Shown here one piece after another: positions 1-5,056 of a stretch of DNA of 5,166 bases. The DNA is from Halococcaceae archaeon. Its GTDB lineage: Archaea > Halobacteriota > Halobacteria > Halobacteriales > Halalkalicoccaceae. The notes beneath the pieces were generated by a model, which was not told where the DNA came from, did not search any database, and saw only the letters and a program-made list of their open reading frames with translations. The position numbers and the translations under genes are program-made. Location: the NCBI GenBank assembly GCA_007129135.1, contig SKWB01000383.1, positions 1-5,166 of the forward strand. Reading direction: 5' to 3'. How positions within the stretch are numbered: position 1 is the first letter of the stretch; each line of letters starts with the position of its first letter.

Positions 1-883
1 GCGGCAGGTCGGTGTGCCAGGAGTAGTTGTCGAGTCCGGCGGCGCCGACCGCCTCCTCCTCGTCGACGTCGCGGACGTGGTAGTCGACCAGCGCCATCTC
101 GTTCGCCTTTCGGTACATCCCCTGGAGTCGGATCATCCCCAGGAGCGGCATCCCGCCGCGGAACTTCATCGCCTGGATGCCGGCACCGCCGGTCTCCTCG
201 ACGACGCGCTCGTCGTAGCCCTGCTCCAAGAGCATCTCCTGGCCTTCCTCGCCGCTGTAGTGTGCTGCGATCTCGAGGATCGTCTCCGCCGCGAGGTCGT
301 AGGCCTCCTCGAAGGAGACCTCGTCCCAGTCGTCGGTCCCCCGCCCGGCGTACTCCTCGGGCATGCTCCCGTCGTCGTCGCGCGGGAACCCCTCCTCGAC
401 CCACTCGCGGAACCCGCGGCGGACCATCGGCGCTTTCACACGCATGTCGCCGTAGAAGCGCTCGACCATCGCGAGTCCCTTCTGACAGACCCGGGGGTCC
501 CAGCGCGAACTCGCCTGGTTGCCGTGGAGGTCGGTCGCCTCGCCGTAGTTCATCGACGGGCCGAGGCGGGTGATGACGCCGTTCTTCACGTTCGCCTCGA
601 GGTAGCAGTTGTGGGTGTCGTTCGGGGTGCAGGTGAGCGTGAACGTCTCGTCGACGTCCCAGATGTCGCGGTAGTGGGACTCCCAGTCGCGATCGGGGTA
701 CTCGGCGAGGGGGTTGAACTCCCCGTGGGTGTCGGCCGTCGGCTCCGGCCGGAACCGCCGGTAGGTCGCCCCGGTGGCCAGACCGGCACCGGCGAGCATA
801 CCCGCGCCGATCAGCACGTCCCGGCGGGTCGTGCCACCCTCGCCACCGTCGTTCGCGTCGGGGGACCCGGAAGCCTCGCTCAT
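1..883 (-). CDS. Tat-exported molybdopterin oxidoreductase, catalytic alpha subunit, type II DMSO-reductase family (NarG/EbdA-like), partial
   Basis: The gene starts at ATG 883 and its 3' part lies beyond the left edge. The 294 visible codons are perhaps a third of a protein that is usually 900-1000 residues long. Residues 19-36 form a twin-arginine signal (TRRDVLIG, then a small hydrophobic stretch), so export of the folded cofactor-loaded enzyme across the membrane is expected. Residues 81-135 carry an N-terminal iron-sulfur (FS0) motif: C85, the segment TPNDTHNC with H91 and C93, and C133 in RWDPRVCQKG. A typical RFYGDMRVKAPMVRRG stretch follows (142-157), then FRGGMPLLG (241-249) and DNYSWHTDLP at the edge. 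From memory of the families, these resemble archaeal membrane-bound nitrate reductase NarG and the ethylbenzene/steroid C25 dehydrogenase clade. The Mo-ligand Asp and the substrate pocket are outside the window, so the substrate is undetermined. Beta, gamma and chaperone genes would be expected further left. The family call is firm; the substrate is not. Confidence 0.85.
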   Translation of the reverse strand, partial: MSEASGSPDANDGGEGGTTRRDVLIGAGMLAGAGLATGATYRRFRPEPTADTHGEFNPLAEYPDRDWESHYRDIWDVDETFTLTCTPNDTHNCYLEANVKNGVITRLGPSMNYGEATDLHGNQASSRWDPRVCQKGLAMVERFYGDMRVKAPMVRRGFREWVEEGFPRDDDGSMPEEYAGRGTDDWDEVSFEEAYDLAAETILEIAAHYSGEEGQEMLLEQGYDERVVEETGGAGIQAMKFRGGMPLLGMIRLQGMYRKANEMALVDYHVRDVDEEEAVGAAGLDNYSWHTDLP

Positions 884-936
884 CGTTCGATCCCCCGGTT
901 TGTCCTACGGGTTCGGGTCGGAGTCGTGCGCCTCAT
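880..936 (-). other. Possible leaderless 18-codon upstream ORF overlapping the molybdoenzyme start (ATGA)
   Basis: ATG 936 opens an 18-codon, arginine-rich frame (MRRTTPTRTRRTNRGIER). Its TGA at 882-880 overlaps the ATG of the molybdoenzyme in an ATGA junction. The ATG lies about 28 bp downstream of the centre of the TATA-like box at 961-967, which is where a leaderless transcript would begin. The peptide composition resembles ordinary GC-rich shadow translation, so it may be chance. It is listed for its geometry, not for any recognised product. Confidence 0.2.
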
Positions 937-939
937 CAC

Positions 940-949
940 GGTTCGAACC
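940..949. promoter_or_regulatory. 10-bp perfect palindrome GGTTCGAACC at the predicted start site
   Basis: GGTTCGAACC is a perfect palindrome lying between the TATA-like box and the predicted transcription start of the molybdoenzyme gene. Its half, GGTTCGAAC, recurs at 1000-1008 upstream of the TATA box. A regulator bound here would overlap the start-site region, a position typical of repression. Confidence 0.4.
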
Positions 950-960
950 TCGTCCCCCGA

Positions 961-967
961 TCCTAAA
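961..967 (-). promoter_or_regulatory. TATA-like box for the molybdoenzyme gene
   Basis: Read on the minus strand this is CAGTTTAGGATC, the only AT-rich hexamer (TTTAGG) in the 366-bp gap that looks like a haloarchaeal TATA element. A start site about 27 bp downstream falls near 938. This leaves a leader of about 54 nt before ATG 883, or a leaderless start at ATG 936. Confidence 0.5.
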
Positions 968-978
968 CTGACCTCGCG

Positions 979-999
979 GGTTCCCAGCCGGTGGGAACC
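979..999. repeat. Inverted repeat GGTTCCCA-N5-TGGGAACC upstream of the TATA box
   Basis: Two perfect 8-bp arms flank the spacer GCCGG. On the minus strand the element sits just upstream of the TATA-like box, with its centre about 25 bp away. This is where archaeal activators often bind, next to the BRE/TATA complex. It abuts the next palindrome, sharing base 999. Confidence 0.5.
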
Positions 1000-1020
1000 G
1001 GTTCGAACATGTTCGGACCG
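999..1020. promoter_or_regulatory. 22-bp near-perfect palindrome with core CGAACATGTTCG, candidate operator
   Basis: The 12-bp core CGAACATGTTCG (1004-1015) is a perfect palindrome. Extending to 999-1020 leaves ten of eleven base pairs matched. A second overlapping inverted repeat, GTTCGG-A-CCGAAC, spans 1011-1023. As I recall, haloarchaeal anaerobic-respiration promoters controlled by NarO carry a semi-palindrome of CGAAC and GTTCG halves spaced by 4 bp; here the spacer is 2 bp. The element is centred about 45 bp upstream of the TATA-like box of a molybdoenzyme, so an operator for an oxygen- or substrate-responsive regulator is plausible. The identity of the regulator is inference. Confidence 0.5.
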
Positions 1021-1249
1021 AACACTCACACCCCGAACGACGAGGAAACGAGGAGCCGTGGTTCGATGGATCGGCCGACGCCGGACCTCGCGAATCGGGA
1101 GCCAGAACTGGCCTCGCTCGTGGACGGCGGCGGTCGAACCGCTCTCGTCGCTCGAAGAGTTCCCACGTACAGCACACCACGATCGAACGGGCCTGCGACG
1201 GAGCCCGTGGATCGTCTCCGGGCGGGGTTTTCGGTGGCGGCGGGTCCGG

Positions 1250-2467
1250 TTACTCGCTGAGCCACCAGCCGTACATCCTGTTCGCGTCCTCCGACTCAGC
1301 GGGTTTCATGCTCTGGCCGAACGTCTTCCCCTCGAGGATCTGCCGTTCGATCGCGTTGAGCGCCAGCGAAAAGGAGTGGCGGTCCCCGAAGCCGGCCTCT
1401 TCGCCGATGAACAGCCCCTTGTCGGTGAAGAGGCGAATCCGGGTGTAGATCTGTGGGACGCCCCGGAGGCGTTCTTTGTGCTCGTCGAAGTGGACCTTCG
1501 CCTCCATGACGCGCATGGCGCTGTACTTGCGCGTGACGTTCTCGATCCGCTCGCCCAGCTCCTCGCGGGTCAGGTCGGACAGCAGGTCGCCCCCGAACAC
1601 CTGTACGGGGAGCGCGTCCTCGTCGTCCCAGGTCAGCGACTCGAGGAGGTCCGTCTTGGTGACGATCCCCGCGAGAGCACCGTCGTCGAGGACGACCGAC
1701 GACGACGCACCGGACTCGAGCATCGTTTCGAGCACCTCGTCGAGGACTTCCTCGGGTCCGGTGGTCCCGACGGTCTCGATCATCACGTTGCGAACCGGGA
1801 GGTCGAGCAGGTCCGCACTCTCGCCTTCACGGGCACCGAACCCCCCGCTGCCCGCGCCCTGGTCGGCGACGTGCTCGGACGCATCGCCACCCTGAGAGCG
1901 CTGGAGTTCGCGAGTGACGAACTCGAGGACGTCGACGAGGCCGACGATACCGAGGACCGCCTCGCCGTCACCGGCGACGACAGGGAGATGTCGAATGCGC
2001 TCGGTGCGAAACGTCGCGAGCGCCTGCCCGAGCGTGGTCTCCGGGTTCACGGCGACGACGTCCGTCGTGGCGACGTCCTCGACGTCGAGCACCGAGAGAT
2101 ACGGCTGGACGTGGCGCAAGAGGTCGTCCTCGCGGACGACGCCGACGAGCTGGCCGTCGTCCCCGGAGCCGGTATCGAACACCGGGAGGATCTTCGTGTC
2201 GCCGGCGATCATGAGCCGAGCGGCCTCCCGCAGGTCCTCGTGGCGGTCGATCGTGGGTACGGGCCGGACCAGCGACCGTGCCTTCCGCGACCCCTTCTCG
2301 TGAGAGGAGAGGACCTCCCGCCGCGTGACGACCCCCTCGAGCTCGTCGTCGCGCGTGATCAGGAGCGCCTTCTCGTCCGTGGTCTCGAACGCCCCGCGGA
2401 GTTTCGAGACCGGCGTCGAGTCGTCGTACGAACGGAACTCCTCGTCGACGATGTCTGTTACGTCCAT
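1250..2467 (-). CDS. Four-CBS-domain protein with C-terminal HPF/RaiA (S30EA)-like ribosome-hibernation domain
   Basis: The 405-residue product is soluble and has no signal or membrane segment. Four CBS repeats are visible at about 1-55, 66-120, 130-187 and 224-281. Their closing motifs are GVVTRRE (45-51), GVVREDD (109-115), GIVGLVD (173-179) and GIVTKTD (267-273). Only the fourth has the full G-h-h-T-x-x-D pattern associated with adenylate binding, so the repeats may not all bind ligand. A Gly/Ser/Asp-rich linker (190-220) separates CBS3 from CBS4. Residues 285-380 show the beta-alpha-beta-beta-beta-alpha order of hibernation factors: VQVFGGD, TREELGERIENVTRKYS, VMEAKVHFDEH, IYTRIRLFTD, GLFIGEEAGF, then SFSLALNAIERQILEG. 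Known CBS pairs sense AMP, ATP or SAM, and HPF domains sit in the 30S decoding groove. I infer an energy-sensing factor that idles ribosomes. The tail ends WWLSE. The start at 2467 is supported by a TATA-like box exactly placed for a leaderless mRNA. CBS is very sure; the HPF reading is from fold pattern and is less sure. Confidence 0.88.
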   Translation of the reverse strand: MDVTDIVDEEFRSYDDSTPVSKLRGAFETTDEKALLITRDDELEGVVTRREVLSSHEKGSRKARSLVRPVPTIDRHEDLREAARLMIAGDTKILPVFDTGSGDDGQLVGVVREDDLLRHVQPYLSVLDVEDVATTDVVAVNPETTLGQALATFRTERIRHLPVVAGDGEAVLGIVGLVDVLEFVTRELQRSQGGDASEHVADQGAGSGGFGAREGESADLLDLPVRNVMIETVGTTGPEEVLDEVLETMLESGASSSVVLDDGALAGIVTKTDLLESLTWDDEDALPVQVFGGDLLSDLTREELGERIENVTRKYSAMRVMEAKVHFDEHKERLRGVPQIYTRIRLFTDKGLFIGEEAGFGDRHSFSLALNAIERQILEGKTFGQSMKPAESEDANRMYGWWLSE

Positions 2468-2488
2468 GAGGAGATGAGGACCACGGCC

Positions 2489-2496
2489 TACTTATC
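2489..2496 (-). promoter_or_regulatory. TATA-like box for a leaderless CBS-HPF transcript
   Basis: The minus strand reads GTGGATAAGTAGGCC; GATAAGTA is centred about 26 bp before ATG 2467. There is no Shine-Dalgarno sequence before the ATG (the strand reads CCTCATCTCCTC there). Box spacing and lack of a ribosome site both point to transcription starting at or next to the A of the start codon. Confidence 0.6.
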
Positions 2497-2614
2497 CACT
2501 CTGCTGATTCCCGGAGAATGGATGTGTGTCGACGACCGGGCTTCGGGTACTCATACTGTCGGCCGTACGTCGTTCGAGATGATCGTGCCTCCGAGGTGCC
2601 GAGAATCTCTACAC

Positions 2615-2654
2615 GGTTACAGCCGAAAGTATCAGGAGGGTGGTTTCTGTAACC
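2615..2654. promoter_or_regulatory. Spaced inverted repeat GGTTACAG-N24-CTGTAACC, candidate operator
   Basis: Perfect 8-bp arms at 2615-2622 and 2647-2654 lie 32 bp apart centre to centre, about three helical turns. They bracket the TATA-like box of the membrane-protein gene; the second arm ends six bases before its ATG, on the predicted start site. Since transcription probably begins after or at the right arm, the repeat is better read as a DNA site for a dimeric regulator than as an RNA hairpin. Confidence 0.45.
2624..2633 (+). promoter_or_regulatory. BRE/TATA-like element for the four-helix membrane protein
   Basis: The sequence CGAAAGTATC combines a BRE-like CGAAA with an AT-rich AGTATC. 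It lies about 30 bp before ATG 2661, giving a predicted start near 2656 and a leader of only about five bases. The box is weak compared with consensus TTTATA, so confidence is moderate. Confidence 0.45.
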
Positions 2655-2660
2655 CGGCCT

Positions 2661-3659
2661 ATGGGCAACCGGACAGCCGATCTCCGCCACTCGGTCTTTC
2701 GATGGACCGTCATCGAGGGGAACAGACTGGTCGTCGCGGGTACGCTCCTCGGCGGAATACTGTCGATACTGCTCGTCCTGCTCTCGGTGAACCTGTTCCC
2801 GCGGGTGCCGGGTGATCCGATCTATCTCCTGATCAGCGCGTTCCTCGGCGGGAACATCACGCTCATCACGGTCGTCATCGCGATCAACCAGCTCGTGTTC
2901 TCCCGCGAACTCGGTTCGCCGGGAAGCTTAGAGCAGCGAACCCGAAGGGCCGTCGAGTACCGCGATCAGGTTCAGGAGGTCATGGATCGGGCGGTGAGTC
3001 CGGTGATGCCTGGCTCGTTCCTGCTGGTGCTTCACGAGAACCTCGGCAAGCGAGCGCAGGCGTTACGCGAGACGATCCCCGATCCCGTCGAGGACGAACT
3101 CTCCACGGAGATCGACGAACTCGTCGGTGCACTCCAGCGTGACGTCCGAACCGTCACGGATGCGCTCGATACGCCCGCTGCGGACGAAGAGATCTTCGGC
3201 GCGATCGCGGCGACGCTGGGAACGACCCAGGCAGAGCAGTTGTACGACCTCTCGCGGATCGAGATGGAGTACGACGCGCGGCTGTCGGACGAACAGCGCG
3301 AGCTGTTCGAGGGGATCCGAGAGCACCTGCTCCACATCGACGTCGCCCGGAAGTACTTCCGGACGGTCTACATCACGAAGGAGCTCTCGTTCCTCTCGAG
3401 GGTGTTGTTGATAATCGGGATCCCCGTACAGCTGTTCCTCGCGGCGACGCTCGCGGTGTACGGTCTCGCCGCGATCGAAGAGCTCCCGGCGGTCGCGGTC
3501 GTCGGTGCGACGCTCGTCGCCATGGTCGCCTGTTTCGCGCCGCTGGTCATCCTGGCGTCGTTCGTTCTCCGACTGTCGTGGGTCGCCCAGCGAAACGCGA
3601 CCGTCATGCCGTTCGCGGCCTCCGAGAAGGATTACACGCTCCTTCCGAACCGGGAGTGA
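2661..3659 (+). CDS. Four-transmembrane-helix haloarchaeal protein of unknown function with large central domain
   Basis: I do not recognise a named family for this 332-residue protein. Hydrophobic segments lie at about 23-46, 54-80, 247-272 and 276-306. They make two hairpins with short, proline-bearing external turns (PRVPGDP, IEELPA). The 165 residues between them (81-246) are charged and mostly helical, with likely coiled-coil stretches (EYRDQVQEVMDRA; DELSTEIDELVGALQRDVRTV; LSDEQRELFEGIREHLLHID). Arg-rich ends of the helices place this domain and both termini inside the cell. The second helix contains FLGGNITLITVVIAINQLVFSR, whose polar N, T and Q residues are unusual in a helix. I chose ATG 2661 over the in-frame GTG at 2640 because the TATA-like box fits a near-leaderless start there; GGAGG at 2635-2639 is too far from 2661 and too close to 2640 to help. 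It is divergent from the CBS-HPF gene and separately transcribed. A channel, sensor or scaffold role is possible but not shown. Confidence 0.85.
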   Translation: MGNRTADLRHSVFRWTVIEGNRLVVAGTLLGGILSILLVLLSVNLFPRVPGDPIYLLISAFLGGNITLITVVIAINQLVFSRELGSPGSLEQRTRRAVEYRDQVQEVMDRAVSPVMPGSFLLVLHENLGKRAQALRETIPDPVEDELSTEIDELVGALQRDVRTVTDALDTPAADEEIFGAIAATLGTTQAEQLYDLSRIEMEYDARLSDEQRELFEGIREHLLHIDVARKYFRTVYITKELSFLSRVLLIIGIPVQLFLAATLAVYGLAAIEELPAVAVVGATLVAMVACFAPLVILASFVLRLSWVAQRNATVMPFAASEKDYTLLPNRE

Positions 3660-3669
3660 GTTCCGGTTC
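3647..3669 (+). terminator. Hairpin spanning the stop codon of the membrane-protein gene, weak terminator candidate
   Basis: GAACCGG (3647-3653) and CCGGTTC (3663-3669) are perfect 7-bp arms around a 9-nt loop that includes the TGA at 3657. The palindrome CTCCGGAG and a short TTTCTC follow. Haloarchaeal terminators usually depend on U-runs, which are poor here, so this is tentative. Confidence 0.25.
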
Positions 3670-3813
3670 CTCCGGAGTTTCTCGCACCAGTCGGCCAGTT
3701 TGCGCGGCCTCGCCCCAACGACCTACCCGGAACGAGTCGCCGTACCGGAGCGACCGGGCCCTCCGAACCGGCCGCGTGGGCTTTCGAAACGGCGGAAGTC
3801 CGTCCCCCTCTGA

Positions 3814-3825
3814 ACTCGTACGAGT
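3814..3825 (-). terminator. 12-bp palindrome ACTCGTACGAGT downstream of the Mrp-like gene
   Basis: This perfect palindrome lies 22 bp after the stop of the minus-strand Mrp-like gene, inside a tail-to-tail gap where no promoter is expected. A smaller repeat, CCCT-N6-AGGG (3833-3846), sits between it and the stop. No T-run follows, so a role in ending or processing the transcript is only suggested. Confidence 0.25.
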
Positions 3826-3847
3826 ATCCGTCCCTCGCGGAAGGGCT

Positions 3848-5056
3848 CTATACCCGGTCCAGTTCGAGCAGCGTCCCGTTCTCCCCGATGGGCCTCGTGT
3901 TCACGTCCGCGAGAAGATCGCCGACGTCCTCGCGGATCGCGTCACGGACCCACGTCGGGTCCTCGACGAGCGCCCGAACCCGATCCCCGGAGGGCCTGTA
4001 CGCCACCTCCGCGCTCAGCTGCCGTATCTGGCTGTCGCGGGGCAGTCCCCGCAGATCGACCGCGTCCTCCGGGAGCGAACCCAGGACGTCGTCGAGGAAG
4101 CCCTCGACCGTCCCGGCGAGTTCGGCGAGCGCCTCGTGGCCGCCCTTCCCGCCGGGCGAGCGCTGGAGCCCGCGGTCGAACGGGAGGCTGTGGACCGTCG
4201 GGACGTCGATCTCGACCGGGTCCTCGAACAGCTCGTTGCGCTCGCCACAGCACTCGCAGTCGAAGCCGTTCATGTTCACGACCGCCGCGACCGTCGCGAC
4301 GCCGTTCTCCTCGAACAGTTTCACGGTGCGCTCGGTGTCGTCGACGCTCGCGTCGAACGGCGTCGTGACGAACACCGCGCCGTCGACCGGGACGTGTTCG
4401 AGCAGCGCGCCGGCCACGTCGTCGGAGCCGGCCGGCATGTCGATCACGAGCACGTCGCGGCCCTCCCAGGCGCCCTGCCCGAGCAGGTTCTCCATCGCGC
4501 CGTAGGCGATCGCGCCCCGTCGCGCCGTCGGCGGCTCCCCGCCCACGACGCCCGGGCTGAGCATCTGCAACCCGTCCGATTCGAGCGGGACCGGCTGTCC
4601 GTTCTCGTTCGTGAGCACCGGCCCCTCCACGTCCTCGAGCAGGTGGGGGACGTTCGGGCCGTAGATGTCCGCGTCGAACAGCCCGACGTCGTACCCGCGA
4701 GCCGAGAGCGTCCGAGCGAGTGCGACCGCGACGGTCGTCTTGCCGACGCCGCCTTTCGCGCTCGCGACGGCGACGACGTGATCGACCGTCGGCAACTCGA
4801 CGGCTTTCCCGTCGCTCCGGGACGGGAGAACGCGTACGCGGTCCGTCTCCGGAAGCGTCAGTGCCGCGCCGCGAATCTGCTCGACGATCCGCTCCGTGAG
4901 GGACTCTCCGAGGCCGTCGATGGCGACTTCGACGGTCACCGTGTCGTTCGTTCGCTCGAGCCGTCGGACGATTCCTTTCGAGACCGGATCGGTTCCGTCG
5001 GGTAGTTCGATACGCCTGAACGGATCTGCGTTCTGGGCTTGTCGGTCGGTGTTCAT
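3848..5056 (-). CDS. Mrp/NBP35-family P-loop ATPase (Fe-S carrier type) with DUF59-like N-terminus and C-terminal DUF2249/TusA-like domain
   Basis: The 402-residue soluble protein belongs to the Mrp/NBP35/ApbC branch of deviant-Walker ATPases, which hold and pass on [4Fe-4S] clusters in the cytoplasm. Residues about 11-78 follow the DUF59 pattern (DPVSKGIVRRLERTNDTVTVEVAI...ALTLPETDRVRV order) but contain no cysteine. The deviant Walker A is SAKGGVGKTT (99-108), switch I is DADIYGPN (128-135) and Walker B is DVLVIDMPAGSDD (201-213), where most Mrp proteins have PPGTGD. The cluster-binding cysteines are C267 and C270 in DCECCGE, with an extra C269. The ATPase core ends near 322. Residues 331-402 (VDLRGLPRD, a helix, RVRALVEDP, a helix, then two strands ending LLELDRV) match the shape of DUF2249/TusA-like domains, by pattern only. 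The start at 5056 is fixed by GGAGGAGA seven bases upstream; the longer frame to GTG 5158 would add an R/S-rich stretch unlike the protein. The family is firm; client and terminal-domain role are not. Confidence 0.88.
   Translation of the reverse strand: MNTDRQAQNADPFRRIELPDGTDPVSKGIVRRLERTNDTVTVEVAIDGLGESLTERIVEQIRGAALTLPETDRVRVLPSRSDGKAVELPTVDHVVAVASAKGGVGKTTVAVALARTLSARGYDVGLFDADIYGPNVPHLLEDVEGPVLTNENGQPVPLESDGLQMLSPGVVGGEPPTARRGAIAYGAMENLLGQGAWEGRDVLVIDMPAGSDDVAGALLEHVPVDGAVFVTTPFDASVDDTERTVKLFEENGVATVAAVVNMNGFDCECCGERNELFEDPVEIDVPTVHSLPFDRGLQRSPGGKGGHEALAELAGTVEGFLDDVLGSLPEDAVDLRGLPRDSQIRQLSAEVAYRPSGDRVRALVEDPTWVRDAIREDVGDLLADVNTRPIGENGTLLELDRV

Larger units (their letters stand above)
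884..1249. other. Intergenic control region between the CBS-HPF and molybdoenzyme genes; no credible gene
   Basis: Both flanking genes are on the minus strand, so this is the 3' flank of one and the promoter region of the other. The left 140 bp hold the TATA-like box, the palindromes and the possible uORF listed separately. The right 225 bp contain scattered TTCGA/TCGAA words (for example at 1061-1066, 1133-1138 and 1183-1188) but no further large palindrome. Short frames run through it on both strands, but they are low-complexity, R/P/S-rich and cross the palindromes, so I do not call them genes. There is no clear T-tract terminator after the stop at 1250; pyrimidine-rich minus-strand sequence near 1031-1058 is the best weak candidate. 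Confidence 0.6.

Noticed and set aside
940..949. GGTTCGAACC as part of a tRNA T-arm
   Set aside because: GGTTCGAACC resembles a TpsiC arm, but no acceptor, D or anticodon arms can be drawn around it on either strand; it is better explained as a palindromic control site.
905..1265. Several 64-91-codon frames on both strands in the gap between the molybdoenzyme and CBS-HPF genes
   Set aside because: They overlap each other, are rich in R, P and S, pass through the palindromes and lack a promoter or ribosome site. None resembles a protein I know.
2640..2660. Seven-residue longer start (GTG 2640) for the membrane protein
   Set aside because: GGAGG immediately abuts this GTG, too close to serve it, while the TATA-like box fits a near-leaderless start at ATG 2661.
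14..2815. A 933-codon open frame on the plus strand
   Set aside because: It runs antisense to the molybdoenzyme and CBS-HPF genes and through the control regions between them. The translation shows no domain, and long open antisense frames are a known by-product of GC-rich haloarchaeal codon use.
3578..5005. A 475-codon open frame on the plus strand
   Set aside because: It overlaps the end of the membrane-protein gene, crosses the tail-to-tail gap and lies antisense to the clearly identified Mrp-like gene. Its product is an R/V/D-rich shadow without motifs.
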